Shown piece by piece: positions 33,909 to 43,050 of a DNA stretch of 52,515 nt (within the stretch, counting starts at the first letter, position 1; the number at the start of each line of letters is the position of its first letter). Source of the stretch: Methanocalculus sp. (GTDB lineage Archaea > Halobacteriota > Methanomicrobia > Methanomicrobiales > Methanocorpusculaceae). The notes beneath the pieces are model-generated. The model worked only from the letters and a program-made list of their open reading frames with translations, was not told where the DNA came from and did no database searches. The translations under genes and the position numbers were made by a program. Where the stretch lies: the NCBI GenBank assembly GCA_013329165.1, contig DUKV01000006.1, positions 1 through 52,515 of the forward strand, given 5' to 3'.

Positions 33909-35426
33909 TTACTCTGATGCCTCTTCTTCCGACTCCTCGTCACCGAACCTGATCGGCTTCATTGAGGGGAAGAGGATCACTTCTTTAATTGAGTTCTGCC
34001 CGGTTGCGAGCATCACAAGCCGGTCGATCCCAATCCCGACTCCACCTGTCGGGGGCATCCCATATCCGAGTGCATTAATGAAGTCATAATCGATCATCTG
34101 CGCTTCGAGATCCCCGCGCTGCCGTCTGGCATCCTGCTCTTCGAACCGCGCCTTCTGATCGAGTGGATCATTGAGTTCGGAAAAACCATTTGCAATCTCC
34201 ATGCCTGCGATAAAAAGTTCAAAACGCTCGGTGAAGCCGGGTTTTGTCCGATGTTTCTTGGCAAGCGGCGAGTTTTCAATCGGGAAGTCATAAATGAATG
34301 TTGGCTGGATCAGCGTGGGTTCGACATAATGCTCAAAGAACAGCACCAGGAACTCACCCGGAGTTCCAGCTTCTTCCCAGCCATCGATCCTCTCCTTCTC
34401 TGCAAGCCCCCTGAGCTCTTCAACCGTTTGGGCATGGATATCAATCCCGGCAGCATCAAGCACCACCTCTTCCATGGACACCCGTCTCCATGGCGTGGCA
34501 TAGGTAATTACCTCACCCTCAAAGACGATTTCTGAGGTTCCGGCAGCCTCATGGATGATACTGGATATAAGATCCTCGGTGAGGGTCATCATATCATTGT
34601 AATCTTCATAGGCAGAATAGATCTCAACCATCGTGAACTCGGGATTGTGGTGGGTATCGATATCCTCGTTCCTGAAGTTCTTTGCAATCTCAAAGACCTT
34701 CTCGAAGCCTCCGACGATCAACCGTTTCAGGTACAGCTCAGGGGCAATCCTGAGGTAGAGTTTCTGGTCAAGATAGTTGTGGTAGGTGGTGAACGGCCGG
34801 GCATTTGCACCACCATAAATCGGCTGGATCGTCGGGGTCTCATATTCCATAAAACCCTCATTGTTCAGATATGATCTGAGATGGCTGATAATTCTGCTCC
34901 GGGTACGGAATATTGCCCGTGCCTCATCATTTGTGATGAGATCGAGGTACCGCTGTCGGTACCGTGTCTCGATCTTTGTCAGTCCATGATACTTTTCAGG
35001 GAGGGGGCAGATGGCTTTTGAGAGGAGGGTGATCTCATCAACCCAGATGCTGATCTCACCAACCTTTGTCCTGAAGACATGGCCCCGGACACCAACGATA
35101 TCTCCGGTATCAATATTCTTTGAGAAGAAGGCAAATGCTTCATCACCAAGGTCGTTCTTCCGGATATAGAGCTGTATCTTCCCGCTTTCGTCCCCCAGAT
35201 CTGCGAAGACGGTCTTCCCATGCGATCGCTTTGTATACAGCCTTCCTGCTGCAGAAACAGCCTCATCGCTCTTTTCATGGGTAATCTCGCTGTATATAGT
35301 TTTTATATCGGCTGCATGGTGAGTCCGTTCATAGTGCCAGGGATAGACCTGGACTCCGCTCTCCTGCAGTTCCTTGAGTTTATGCACTTTCTGTTCATCA
35401 AAATTCAGGCCGGGCGTCTCAGTCAT
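33909..35426 (-). CDS. lysS: Lysyl-tRNA synthetase, class II
   Basis: A 505-aa class II LysRS. The N-terminal OB-fold (residues 30-150) and class II motifs are clear: motif 1 within FMEYETPTIQPIYGG, motif 2 FRNEDIDTHHNPEF, motif 3 GVGIGIDRLVML. The family-typical ANARPFTTYHNYLDQKLYL is intact. Many methanogens use the unrelated class I LysRS, so this is notable, though class II also occurs in some archaea. There is an AT-rich upstream gap of about 125 bp, and the gene converges with the M42 peptidase. Confidence 0.95.
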   Translation of the reverse strand: MTETPGLNFDEQKVHKLKELQESGVQVYPWHYERTHHAADIKTIYSEITHEKSDEAVSAAGRLYTKRSHGKTVFADLGDESGKIQLYIRKNDLGDEAFAFFSKNIDTGDIVGVRGHVFRTKVGEISIWVDEITLLSKAICPLPEKYHGLTKIETRYRQRYLDLITNDEARAIFRTRSRIISHLRSYLNNEGFMEYETPTIQPIYGGANARPFTTYHNYLDQKLYLRIAPELYLKRLIVGGFEKVFEIAKNFRNEDIDTHHNPEFTMVEIYSAYEDYNDMMTLTEDLISSIIHEAAGTSEIVFEGEVITYATPWRRVSMEEVVLDAAGIDIHAQTVEELRGLAEKERIDGWEEAGTPGEFLVLFFEHYVEPTLIQPTFIYDFPIENSPLAKKHRTKPGFTERFELFIAGMEIANGFSELNDPLDQKARFEEQDARRQRGDLEAQMIDYDFINALGYGMPPTGGVGIGIDRLVMLATGQNSIKEVILFPSMKPIRFGDEESEEEASE

Positions 35427-35552
35427 GGAAAATCGTCCTCTGTGATACGGATTGCACTAGCTATTCAACCCGATGGTATTTACCCAATATAATCGCATGG
35501 AGAAGTATTAAGGTATGAGGGTGGGCTTCATCCTCACATGTAAATGAAAAGA

Positions 35553-36107
35553 TCACCTGGATTTTGCCTGCACCCTGGGTTCAATGATCGACCAGATCAT
35601 ATCTGCGAGTTCGCGGACATTCTTTGTCTGGATATAGATCTCACCAGGTCCGGTGATCTCTGTGACAAGCCCCTCACCTGAGAAGAGAGTCTCTTTCAGA
35701 CCTCCGAACTTTGTCACTCGGTAGTGACAGGTATCGCTGAAGGCAACAAGATGGAAGTTATCCACAATCATCTTTTCACCATCCTTCAGCAGATGCTTAT
35801 CGATTGCTCCAAACGTATTGATGAAGAGCGTCCCTTCTCCGGATACTTTGATCATCAACAGTCCCTGCCCAAAGAGACCTTTTGTGAAGCCCTCCCACTT
35901 CATGTCAAGCTTCACACCTTCGGTAGCGGCGAGATAGGATGCTTTCTGGACAATATAGCCAATTCCAGGTGCGATTTTGATAGTGTCCACATCCCCGAGT
36001 GGTGCTGCACTAAAAGCGGCCTCGGCGGGTTCATTCCCGGCTGTATAATCGGTTACAAAGAAACTCTGCCCCCCAAGGAGTGAGAGGCCGATTGACCCGA
36101 GCAGGCT
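35553..36107 (-). pseudogene. 5'-truncated AIM24/TIGR00266-family gene
   Basis: About 184 C-terminal residues of a TIGR00266/AIM24-domain protein remain: LLGGQSFFVTDYTAGNEPAE near the break, then EGFTKGLFGQGLLMIKVSGE and GEGLVTEITGPGEIYIQTKN near the end. Roughly 60 N-terminal residues are missing, and upstream of 36107 the frame merely runs antisense through an amino acid permease fragment. No start codon lies near the break. The 3' end is intact. The gene and the permease remnant face away from each other, as expected if a deletion removed both 5' ends. Confidence 0.75.
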
Positions 36108-36527
36108 CTTCTCGCGAGCATCTTCGCTGTATCCCGCATGCTTGCCCTTCTCACAGAGATGAGGCTGATCCCCCACAGCCACTTTGGATTGCCGGGCGAT
36201 ATCCAGAAGCACACACTGCTTTATACGGTTGTGATTGCTGCCATTCTCGCAGCACTCTTCGATCTGTCCCGGATCGCGTCGATGGGTGCCATCTTTTACT
36301 TGGTCATGGACATCACTGTTCACTGGGGTATCCTGCGTCATGTGCATGAGGAGGTGAAGGCGAGCCGACTGGTTCTCTGCATCGCGATCGTGCTGGACGC
36401 AATTGCACTCGTGGCGTTCATTGTCGTGAAAGGATCGATCGACCCGCTCATTATCGTCATCAGCCTGGCCTCGATCTTCGTGATCGCAGCGTTTGAAAAA
36501 CTCTATCTTCAGAGAATACGTGACTGA
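36096..36527 (+). pseudogene. 5'-truncated amino acid permease (APC superfamily) remnant
   Basis: About 143 C-terminal residues of an APC-type transporter: PEQALLASIFAVSRMLALLT then EMRLIPHSHF, and hydrophobic helices through VVIAAILAALFDLSR, FYLVMDITVHWGILRHVHEE and CIAIVLDAIALVAFIVV. The frame closes upstream at a TGA (36093-36095), and the ATG at 36138 lies within a helix, so this is a gene tail and not a complete small protein. It adjoins the AIM24 remnant head-to-head at 36096-36110. Confidence 0.75.
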
Positions 36528-36923
36528 CAGATGTGGCTGGGGATGGAATGTATGCGGACGGTAGTTGACCCGGCCAGTGCAATCCCCTGAACGAGTCCTA
36601 AAGGCACTCGTCCCATCCAAATGGAAAAACAGGGAATTATTTTTCCTTTGTTTCTCTGGCATGGCCGTGCACCTGGTATGCCGGGAATCACCAGGGAAGA
36701 GGTTGCAACCTGGCACTCGAAGGCATGTGCAGGGGCACAGATCCCATCGGCGCACCATAGATTGTTTTGAAAAAGTCGTGAGGAGGACCCGGTGAATGGT
36801 GTGCGGATTGTGAAAATCCTAATCATTCCTTGTTTCCTTCTCTGTTTTGAAGGTAAATCAAGGAGAAAATGCACCGGATATCCGGGTGAATATCCGTGTA
36901 GGCGTTGAACAAAAATGATTTTA
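36528..36923. other. Non-coding stretch with a terminator-like hairpin
   Basis: 396 bp between the permease remnant and the tRNA. One clear element is the hairpin ACGAGT 36591-36596 / ACTCGT 36606-36611 with a nine-base loop, which could terminate the former permease transcript, although the T-rich run starts only about 30 bases later. No ORF with coding character, no repeat and no integrase remnant is visible. GC is similar to flanking DNA. Confidence 0.5.
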
Positions 36924-36995
36924 CGCCCCGGCCGGGACTTGAACCCGGGTCAAAAGCTCCGCAGGCTTCTAGGATATCCACTACCCTACCGGGAC
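36924..36995 (-). tRNA. tRNA-Arg (anticodon GCG)
   Basis: A 72-nt cloverleaf. Acceptor GTCCCGG pairs with CCGGGGC (one G-U), anticodon stem GAAGC/GCTTT encloses CTGCGGA with anticodon GCG at plus-strand 36960-36962, and the T arm CCGGG-TTCAAGT-CCCGG is perfect. It decodes CGC and CGU. There is no intron and no encoded CCA. Confidence 0.95.
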
Positions 36996-37046
36996 CCTGC
37001 AATGGCGCTCTAATCTATACGTGATGTTCTGATAAAAAGATATTGA

Positions 37047-37718
37047 TTAGCGTATGGTCTCTGTCAAAATTGCAGTCTCGGGAAGCTGCATCTCGACCTC
37101 CGCCTTCACAAAATTCCCGCCAAAGGTGATATGAAAAACACCTGCTCTCCGCATGGTGATTGCCATGATGGAATTCTGTGTGTATCCCCGGTTGTACCCG
37201 TCCTGCACGATGATCTCGCCGGTTCCTGCATCACGGACAGTACATTCAAACCATGCATTTTCAGAGGGTCGGGTGACAACCACCGAGAACTCTTCTTTCT
37301 TCCCATATTGACTGATGCCGGCGACAGTGCGGGTGATTGTATCCGGAGTGATTTTGGCGGTAATAATCAATGGCGCCTGAGTCACCTCGACGATCATCGC
37401 GGTTTCAGAAAAACGTGGTTCAATCGTTTCAGAGTAAACTGTCTTGTATCCCACAGTCTGGGTAGGGGATCTGACGACAGATGGGTTTTGTTCAGGTTCA
37501 GGCCTCTGGGTGCCTGTTGGATATGGGGTTGCAGGCACTACAACAGATGGATCAATGACTGCAGCCGGTGTCAGGGCAGGTGGCGGTGGCGTTGGTTGCA
37601 CGGGCTCAGGTGTGACGTCCGATGTTTCTGAAATCGTCTCTGGAGGGGCAGTACACCCCGCCACAAGAACGATGAAGATAACCACAATAAACAGATACCC
37701 CCCATACCTCAGGCTCAT
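37047..37718 (-). CDS. Putative exported lipoprotein with Pro/Thr-rich linker
   Basis: A 223-aa protein. The signal peptide (residues 1-22) ends in a lipobox-like VAGC, followed by a low-complexity Pro/Thr/Val region (25-85) that would act as a cell-surface spacer. A globular C-terminal domain (about 95-223) is beta-rich, with FSVVVTRPSENAWFECTVRD and AGVFHITFGGNFVKAEVEMQ strands. I do not recognise this domain. It is a single gene between the tRNA and the M20 peptidase. Confidence 0.7.
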   Translation of the reverse strand: MSLRYGGYLFIVVIFIVLVAGCTAPPETISETSDVTPEPVQPTPPPPALTPAAVIDPSVVVPATPYPTGTQRPEPEQNPSVVRSPTQTVGYKTVYSETIEPRFSETAMIVEVTQAPLIITAKITPDTITRTVAGISQYGKKEEFSVVVTRPSENAWFECTVRDAGTGEIIVQDGYNRGYTQNSIMAITMRRAGVFHITFGGNFVKAEVEMQLPETAILTETIR

Positions 37719-37763
37719 GGTTCATCAGTTACCATTCAAAGTATAAAATAGAAGATGGTAAAA

Positions 37764-38942
37764 TTATCCATGATCCTGATTATATGAGAGTATCACTCCG
37801 GAATAGACACGAACTGCATTCCTGAGATCATCCTGCATGACCCGTTCATCAACAGCATGGAGTGTTCTGATATCCCCTGGCCCATATTCAACCACCTCGA
37901 ACCCCTTCTTTCGTAGCTCGCGTGCATCACTTGCAGCCCACTGGACAATCGGCTCTGCTTTGATCATATATATTCTGCTGATCTGGTCACAGATCCGCTG
38001 AACAATGCCGGCATCCGGTGATGTCAGCGAGGGGTTCCAGATACTTGAGGGAGTAATCTCAGTATCAGGTACATATGATCGGATCTCACCCAGGAGATCA
38101 TGGGCATCGCATCCGAAGGGAAGGCGGAGATCGACCTCAAGCCTGCATCTCTGTGCGACAATATTAGCCTTCTCGCCACCCGAGATAACACCGGGGTTAT
38201 ACATTATTCTGGTCAGGACAGAGCGGAGCCCTGGAGTCTGAAAGATCTCCTCCAGAACCTCTTCAGAATGATCGATTAAACGGGCCATTGTGGGATCGAT
38301 TGGGAATTCCCGTTCATGAATCTGCTTCAGATAATCGAGAAACGCCAGTGCATCCATGATCGCACTTCTTCCAATAACCGGATAGAGAGAGCTGTGGCCC
38401 GGAGAGCCAGTAAAGTCCATTGTAAAACGACAGAGCCCCTTCTGCCCGATACAGGGAGCTATGGCAGGTGTCGGCTCTGCAATGATACAGTCAGAAGGCA
38501 GTATCAGCTCTTTGTTCAGGAGATGATGGATGCCATGGGGTCCTCCCACCTCTTCATCGCAGACAAAGGCGAGAGAAACGGCAGGATCAATACCCTCATT
38601 TATAACGTAGGCAAGGGCTGCAATAACTGATGCACAGCCTCCTTTCATATCTGTACTCCCCCGTCCCCATACATATGTGTCATCAACAAAACCAGAATAG
38701 GGAGGATGTGTCCAGCCCTCATCAAGTGCAGGCACAACATCGATATGCCCGCAGAGCAGGAGAGGATCACCCTGCCTTCTGGAGATGAGATTGCAGTGGC
38801 CGGGTGTATTTTCAATGATATCTGTAGCTACCCCAAGCGAGCCAAGAAGATCACTGAGATACTCAACGACCTCGGAAGTAATCCCTGGTGGGTTTTCACT
38901 GTTTATTTTGATGAGTTCTGAACAAATCCTGACCGGATCCAT
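37764..38942 (-). CDS. M20 family peptidase (ArgE/DapE/CPG2 type)
   Basis: A 392-aa zinc peptidase/deacylase. Metal ligands are visible in LLCGHIDVVP (His, Asp), the catalytic Glu in CDEEVGGPHG, IIAEPTPAI (Glu or Asp ligand) and the C-terminal His in DIRTLHAVDE. Family members remove acyl groups from amino acids (acetylornithine, succinyl-diaminopimelate) or hydrolyse dipeptides. As dapA, dapB and asd are 6 kb away, a diaminopimelate role is possible, but many methanogens use DapL, so substrate is open. Confidence 0.9.
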   Translation of the reverse strand: MDPVRICSELIKINSENPPGITSEVVEYLSDLLGSLGVATDIIENTPGHCNLISRRQGDPLLLCGHIDVVPALDEGWTHPPYSGFVDDTYVWGRGSTDMKGGCASVIAALAYVINEGIDPAVSLAFVCDEEVGGPHGIHHLLNKELILPSDCIIAEPTPAIAPCIGQKGLCRFTMDFTGSPGHSSLYPVIGRSAIMDALAFLDYLKQIHEREFPIDPTMARLIDHSEEVLEEIFQTPGLRSVLTRIMYNPGVISGGEKANIVAQRCRLEVDLRLPFGCDAHDLLGEIRSYVPDTEITPSSIWNPSLTSPDAGIVQRICDQISRIYMIKAEPIVQWAASDARELRKKGFEVVEYGPGDIRTLHAVDERVMQDDLRNAVRVYSGVILSYNQDHG

Positions 38943-38951
38943 GCTGTCTTC

Positions 38952-39464
38952 CTACATTGTCAGATTTTTTTTAAAACTCTCAAAGAGTTTCGCCAGGGAT
39001 GAGCCATTATAGATGCTCTTCAGAAGATCCTTGGCAAAGAGATCATCAATCATGCTCCGAAATGTCAGTGCAGGAATTGGTTTTGTCTGTGCCGGATCAA
39101 GTACGATACGAAAGCTTCGGTACTGGGCTGGATCAGAATCGGAATAGATCCCCTGCCAGATCATGGGTAGTTTTTTAAAAGTTTCAGGGCGTGTCTCTCT
39201 GAGCCAGTTAATGAATGGTTTAAAGAGTGGGCGCTCCTCCTTCTTCTCCTCGTCTACTCTCCATCGCATGTACTCTCCCGCCATGATGGATCGCGGCGAA
39301 TCATAACTGAATCCTGCAATGCTTAATGTATAATCAATATGCGCGATTGCATCCATCCAGTGGAACCAGAGAACCGGGTGGAAGTCGGATATTGATTCAA
39401 GAACGAGAGATTTTGAATAGAGATAGTCAAGCTCCCGTGCATATTCATTTTTTTCCATCATCAT
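38952..39464 (-). CDS. Conserved-looking hypothetical protein
   Basis: A 170-aa acidic soluble protein not recognised. It is Trp/Tyr-rich in the first half (FHPVLWFHWMDAIAHIDYTL at 28-47) and has a charged WRVDEEKKEER stretch and a basic C-terminus. No signal peptide or membrane helix. It lies 9 bp upstream of the M20 peptidase gene in the same direction, so they are probably co-transcribed. Confidence 0.6.
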   Translation of the reverse strand: MMMEKNEYARELDYLYSKSLVLESISDFHPVLWFHWMDAIAHIDYTLSIAGFSYDSPRSIMAGEYMRWRVDEEKKEERPLFKPFINWLRETRPETFKKLPMIWQGIYSDSDPAQYRSFRIVLDPAQTKPIPALTFRSMIDDLFAKDLLKSIYNGSSLAKLFESFKKNLTM

Positions 39465-39625
39465 AGGGGATTATATGGAGGGGTTGGAAAAAAGGGTTAC
39501 TGTGTCGGCATATGGCCTCTTATGAAAGAATGCACCTTATTTTCTCTCAATTGCACCGGACATTGCCGATAAAGGTGTGTGGAAGATGGATGGTGGGGCT
39601 GACTGGATCAGCATAATTTGACAGA

Positions 39626-40510
39626 TTACTGGTTATAGGGCTGGCGACGACTGATAGCCATATGGATCAGTTTATCCAGTTCATCACCGGTTTTTCCACG
39701 GACATCAATTTCATTATCCCTTCTGAGGAGACATGGCTTGAGTTTTCCATCTGAAGTCACTCTGATCCTGTTGCAGTGTGAACAAAATTCAGTGTTATGC
39801 AGAGGGCGAACCACCTCGACTTCTGCTCCATCCACACAATATTTTTTCCGATGATGCATCCTCCGTGTCAGAATCTCGGTTGCCTGGGAAGCGATCTTTC
39901 TCTCAAGTCTGTCAACGTCTGCATGGGAAGTGCACTCATTAAACTCCATAAGTTCAATGATCTGGAGAACCAGGTTGCGGTCACCCCTGACAAAATCAAA
40001 AAAATCAGGAATCTCATCTTCGTTTATTCCCTGGAGAAGAACGGTGTTTAATTTTACCGGTGTCAGACCAGCATCAAGTGCGGCATCAATACCTGCCAGG
40101 ACATCCCCCAGGAGATCTTTTCCGGTGATCTGTTTATATCGGTCATGTCTGAGTGTATCAAGACTTATATTGACACGCGATAAGCCTGCATCCTTTAGAT
40201 CATAGGCACTATCTGCAAGAAGTGTGCCGTTTGTCGTCATTGATGCCTCGATATGGGAGGGAACCGAACTGATGATTTCAATAAGATCATCACGAAGAGT
40301 GGGTTCCCCTCCGGTGAATTTCATGCTCCTGATAGGGTAGCGGGAGAAGGCATTGATGATTGTTATAATATCATCAGTACTGAGTGTGTTATCCGGCTGC
40401 TCTTCTCCCTCAGCATGGCAATATACACAGTTGAGGTTGCAGGCCGGCGTCAGTGATATCCGGACATTCGTTACCTGACGCCCATATGGATCAATCAGCT
40501 TCTCTGACAT
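39626..40510 (-). CDS. moaA: GTP 3',8-cyclase MoaA
   Basis: A 294-aa radical SAM enzyme that starts molybdopterin synthesis from GTP, needed for molybdenum or tungsten formylmethanofuran dehydrogenase. The SAM cluster motif CNLNCVYC gives Cys24, Cys28 and Cys31, the MKFTGGEPTLR loop follows, and the second cluster is EFCSHCNRIRVTSDGKLKPC. The C-terminal double-Gly end of bacterial MoaA is absent, as is usual in archaeal proteins. It overlaps the upstream rlmE by 20 bases. Confidence 0.95.
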   Translation of the reverse strand: MSEKLIDPYGRQVTNVRISLTPACNLNCVYCHAEGEEQPDNTLSTDDIITIINAFSRYPIRSMKFTGGEPTLRDDLIEIISSVPSHIEASMTTNGTLLADSAYDLKDAGLSRVNISLDTLRHDRYKQITGKDLLGDVLAGIDAALDAGLTPVKLNTVLLQGINEDEIPDFFDFVRGDRNLVLQIIELMEFNECTSHADVDRLERKIASQATEILTRRMHHRKKYCVDGAEVEVVRPLHNTEFCSHCNRIRVTSDGKLKPCLLRRDNEIDVRGKTGDELDKLIHMAISRRQPYNQ

Positions 40511-41096
40511 CTCTTGTATGAATATAGTTTTTGGCTATTATATAGGTCTCAGTACTACCCTTTCGGGTTGCTTTTGTCCTGTATATCCTGATAGAATAGA
40601 AATGAGCCCTGACTTCGGCGAGAAGATCATTGAAGAGCTCTCCCTGAAATGTCTTGACGACAAAATTTCCTCCCTGCTTGAGAACGGATTGGGCAAATCT
40701 GAGCGCTTCTTCATTCAGATCGATTATGCGCGCCTGATCGTAGCTCTTCTTGCCAGATATCTTGGGGGATGCATCGCAGGTTACGACACTGACGGGATCT
40801 ATGATCCTTTGTGCTTCTGCACGTATGAGGGGGTTTGCGAAATCACCTGTTATGGTATGTACACCCTGAAGTGGAGCAATCGGATTGAGATCAATGCCAA
40901 TAATTACTCCTTCAGTTATGTTCCTCAGTACCTGGAGCCACGAACCGGGAGCAGATCCAAGATCAATAACTGAATCAGTGGGACGGATGATCCCGAATTT
41001 TGCCTGGATATCCAGTAGTTTATACGAAGCACGAGACCGGTACCCCTCACCGGTTGCTCTGGTATAAGCCGGATCGCGTGACCATTGTGAACCCAT
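40491..41096 (-). CDS. rlmE: 23S rRNA (uridine-2'-O-)-methyltransferase RlmE/FtsJ
   Basis: A 201-aa SAM-dependent 2'-O-methyltransferase. SAM-binding DLGSAPGSWLQV and the K-D-K-E tetrad are visible: Lys in RASYKLLD, Asp in VVTCDASPK, Lys in FVVKTFQGE and Glu in KGSTETYIIAK. The target is probably U2552 in the 23S A loop, by homology to RlmE. Operon with moaA; divergent from pcna. Confidence 0.94.
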   Translation of the reverse strand: MGSQWSRDPAYTRATGEGYRSRASYKLLDIQAKFGIIRPTDSVIDLGSAPGSWLQVLRNITEGVIIGIDLNPIAPLQGVHTITGDFANPLIRAEAQRIIDPVSVVTCDASPKISGKKSYDQARIIDLNEEALRFAQSVLKQGGNFVVKTFQGELFNDLLAEVRAHFYSIRIYRTKATRKGSTETYIIAKNYIHTRDVREAD

Positions 41097-41173
41097 CTTC
41101 TCTCTTCTCCTACAACAAAATAATGACAGGACAGTAACAGATCATTTATCATCGGGTGTGTCGATAATAGAAC

Positions 41174-41183
41174 AATATAATTA
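41174..41183 (+). promoter_or_regulatory. TATA box of pcna-priL
   Basis: AATATAATTA about 40-49 bases before the ATG at 41223, leaving a short leader with AGGGG six bases before the start. Confidence 0.4.
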
Positions 41184-41222
41184 TCCGTATTTAGTTCGTA
41201 TCAATATGATAAGGGGTTTGTG

Positions 41223-41966
41223 ATGTTAAAAGCAACTATTGATGCAGATACCTTCAGAGAATCGATCGACGCCATATCAGCCCTGGTTGGAGAATGCCGT
41301 CTTCACATAAGTGAAAAAGGGTTTTCAACACGGGCAGTGGATACATCCAATGTCGCAATGATCTCACTTGAGCTGGATGCGGGTGCATTTCAGTCATTTA
41401 ATGCAACAGAACTTGATATTGGCCTTGATATTGCGAAATTGAAGAATATTCTCGGTATGGTGGGGAAGAACGATCAGATCGATCTGGAACTGGATGCTGA
41501 AAGCAAAAAACTTGCGATCAGCTTTAAGAGCTATCGGTACTCGATATCACTTCTCGATACAAAGACGATTCGTAAAGATCCAAACCCGCCAAGCCTTAAT
41601 CTTCCGGCAGTTGTGAGAGTTTCCGGTGAAACACTGAATAGTGCCATTAAAGCAGCCTCAGTCGTCTCTGATAAGATTGCACTAAAAATTGAACCGGAGA
41701 ACTCTCTCTTTATCATGCTTGCAGAGGGTGATACTGATAATATCAAGCTCGAGCTTGGAAAAGATGACGTCGAGTTTGTTCAACCTGCAGAAGCTCGATC
41801 TCTCTTCTCACTCGACTATCTCAAAGATATGGGAAAAGTAATCGGGCGATCAGATACGGTGGAAATACAACTTGGAATCGATCATCCTGTTCAGTTCCTC
41901 TTTACAATCGCCCAGGACAAAGGGCGCGTTACATATCTCCTTGCACCCCGGATTGAGGCAGATTAA
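41223..41966 (+). CDS. pcn: DNA polymerase sliding clamp (PCNA)
   Basis: A 247-aa homotrimeric clamp that tethers DNA polymerases, ligase and Fen1. It starts MLKATIDADTFRESIDAISA and has two tandem clamp folds: the RAVDTSNVAMISLELDAGAF segment in domain 1, the interdomain region about 115-125, and the C-terminal LLAPRIEAD tail that docks partners. ATG 41223 has AGGGG before it; GTG 41220 is possible. The stop overlaps the priL ATG (TAATG). Confidence 0.97.
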   Translation: MLKATIDADTFRESIDAISALVGECRLHISEKGFSTRAVDTSNVAMISLELDAGAFQSFNATELDIGLDIAKLKNILGMVGKNDQIDLELDAESKKLAISFKSYRYSISLLDTKTIRKDPNPPSLNLPAVVRVSGETLNSAIKAASVVSDKIALKIEPENSLFIMLAEGDTDNIKLELGKDDVEFVQPAEARSLFSLDYLKDMGKVIGRSDTVEIQLGIDHPVQFLFTIAQDKGRVTYLLAPRIEAD

Positions 41967-42985
41967 TGAAAATCCGGCTCGAACTGCAGGATATAGCACA
42001 CTACCCTTTTTTAAAAGAAGCCCAGGAAGTTATCGCAGCACGTGGTTTTTCTCTTGCCACCATTACCGGGAATTCTAAGAATAAGGAATATCTGGATGCA
42101 GCAGTCGAACGTATACGTGATGCAGCTCAATCAAAAAAAGGTAGAGTATGGACAGATAGTGACGATCCATTTCTTGATATTCTCAGCTACGGCCTTGCCC
42201 GGATTCTTATCTCATGTATCAAAAATCGCTCAGGAATCGCGACCCTTGCCAGATATGAAGCTGAAAGGGCATTCTATTTTCTTCAGATCATTGAGACGAA
42301 TGATGACATACGCCAACATATATTCCGGGAACTTGATATTCCATTCTCCGGAAGCAGTATCTCGTATATACGATTCATCGAGCTCACGCAGACACTGCGG
42401 GAAGACAGCTTCCGGCTGGTGAACCGTGATCTCTCCAAAGGTCAGGTTTCCCTAAACGATGAGGAGAAGTATCTTCTCCTCCGTGAGCGAATCCGAACAC
42501 TCCTCCTTGAACAACTCCCTCTCGACCTCCCGGATTCTGTATGTGAACACTTCTCCGAACATATTATGGATGTTCAGACGATTATTGCCGAACGAACCGT
42601 TGAAGAATATGGAGATGTCGATGAGTCGCGATTCCCTCCCTGCATCCATGCGCTCTATGAGGCGGCTATCGCGGGAAAGTATCTCACCCATTCGGGGAGG
42701 TTTGCATTGACAACTTTTTTGCATACCATCGGGATGGATGCAACAGAGATTATCAGTACTTTCTCGCAAGGAAGTGACTTCAATATTGAAATAACATCGT
42801 ACCAGGTGAATCATATCATCAGCCAGGGAACTGACGGCTATACCTCACCATCCTGTGCAACAATGATGACACATGGTATCTGTTCAGGGAAGAATGCAAA
42901 ATGCAAACAAGTCACCCATCCTCTCTCATATTACCGGAAAGAGAAGAAGGCAAATAAGAAAACTGTAAACATGACCTCAAAATAG
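41966..42985 (+). CDS. priL: DNA primase large subunit PriL
   Basis: A 339-aa regulatory subunit that partners the catalytic PriS. The Fe-S domain cysteines are visible: FPPCIHALYEAAIAGKYLTH, then PSCATMMTHGICSGKNAKC, four ligands spread as in the family. The N-terminal part (1-220) is all-helical. It is directly coupled to pcna, linking clamp and primer synthesis, while priS is elsewhere. It ends with a Lys-rich tail. Confidence 0.93.
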   Translation: MKIRLELQDIAHYPFLKEAQEVIAARGFSLATITGNSKNKEYLDAAVERIRDAAQSKKGRVWTDSDDPFLDILSYGLARILISCIKNRSGIATLARYEAERAFYFLQIIETNDDIRQHIFRELDIPFSGSSISYIRFIELTQTLREDSFRLVNRDLSKGQVSLNDEEKYLLLRERIRTLLLEQLPLDLPDSVCEHFSEHIMDVQTIIAERTVEEYGDVDESRFPPCIHALYEAAIAGKYLTHSGRFALTTFLHTIGMDATEIISTFSQGSDFNIEITSYQVNHIISQGTDGYTSPSCATMMTHGICSGKNAKCKQVTHPLSYYRKEKKANKKTVNMTSK

Positions 42986-43050
42986 CTAAAAAACGTAGAA
43001 AAAGAAGATAAATGAGTTTTAACGGGAGAGTTCAATGAATAAGCCTGTGC

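Noticed and set aside
36138..36527. A complete 129-aa membrane protein
   Set aside because: The frame continues upstream through permease-like sequence to 36096, so the ATG is internal to a truncated gene.
35553..36758. A 401-aa AIM24 fusion protein
   Set aside because: The N-terminal 215 residues are antisense to the permease remnant and have Cys/His/Asp-rich composition of non-coding frames.
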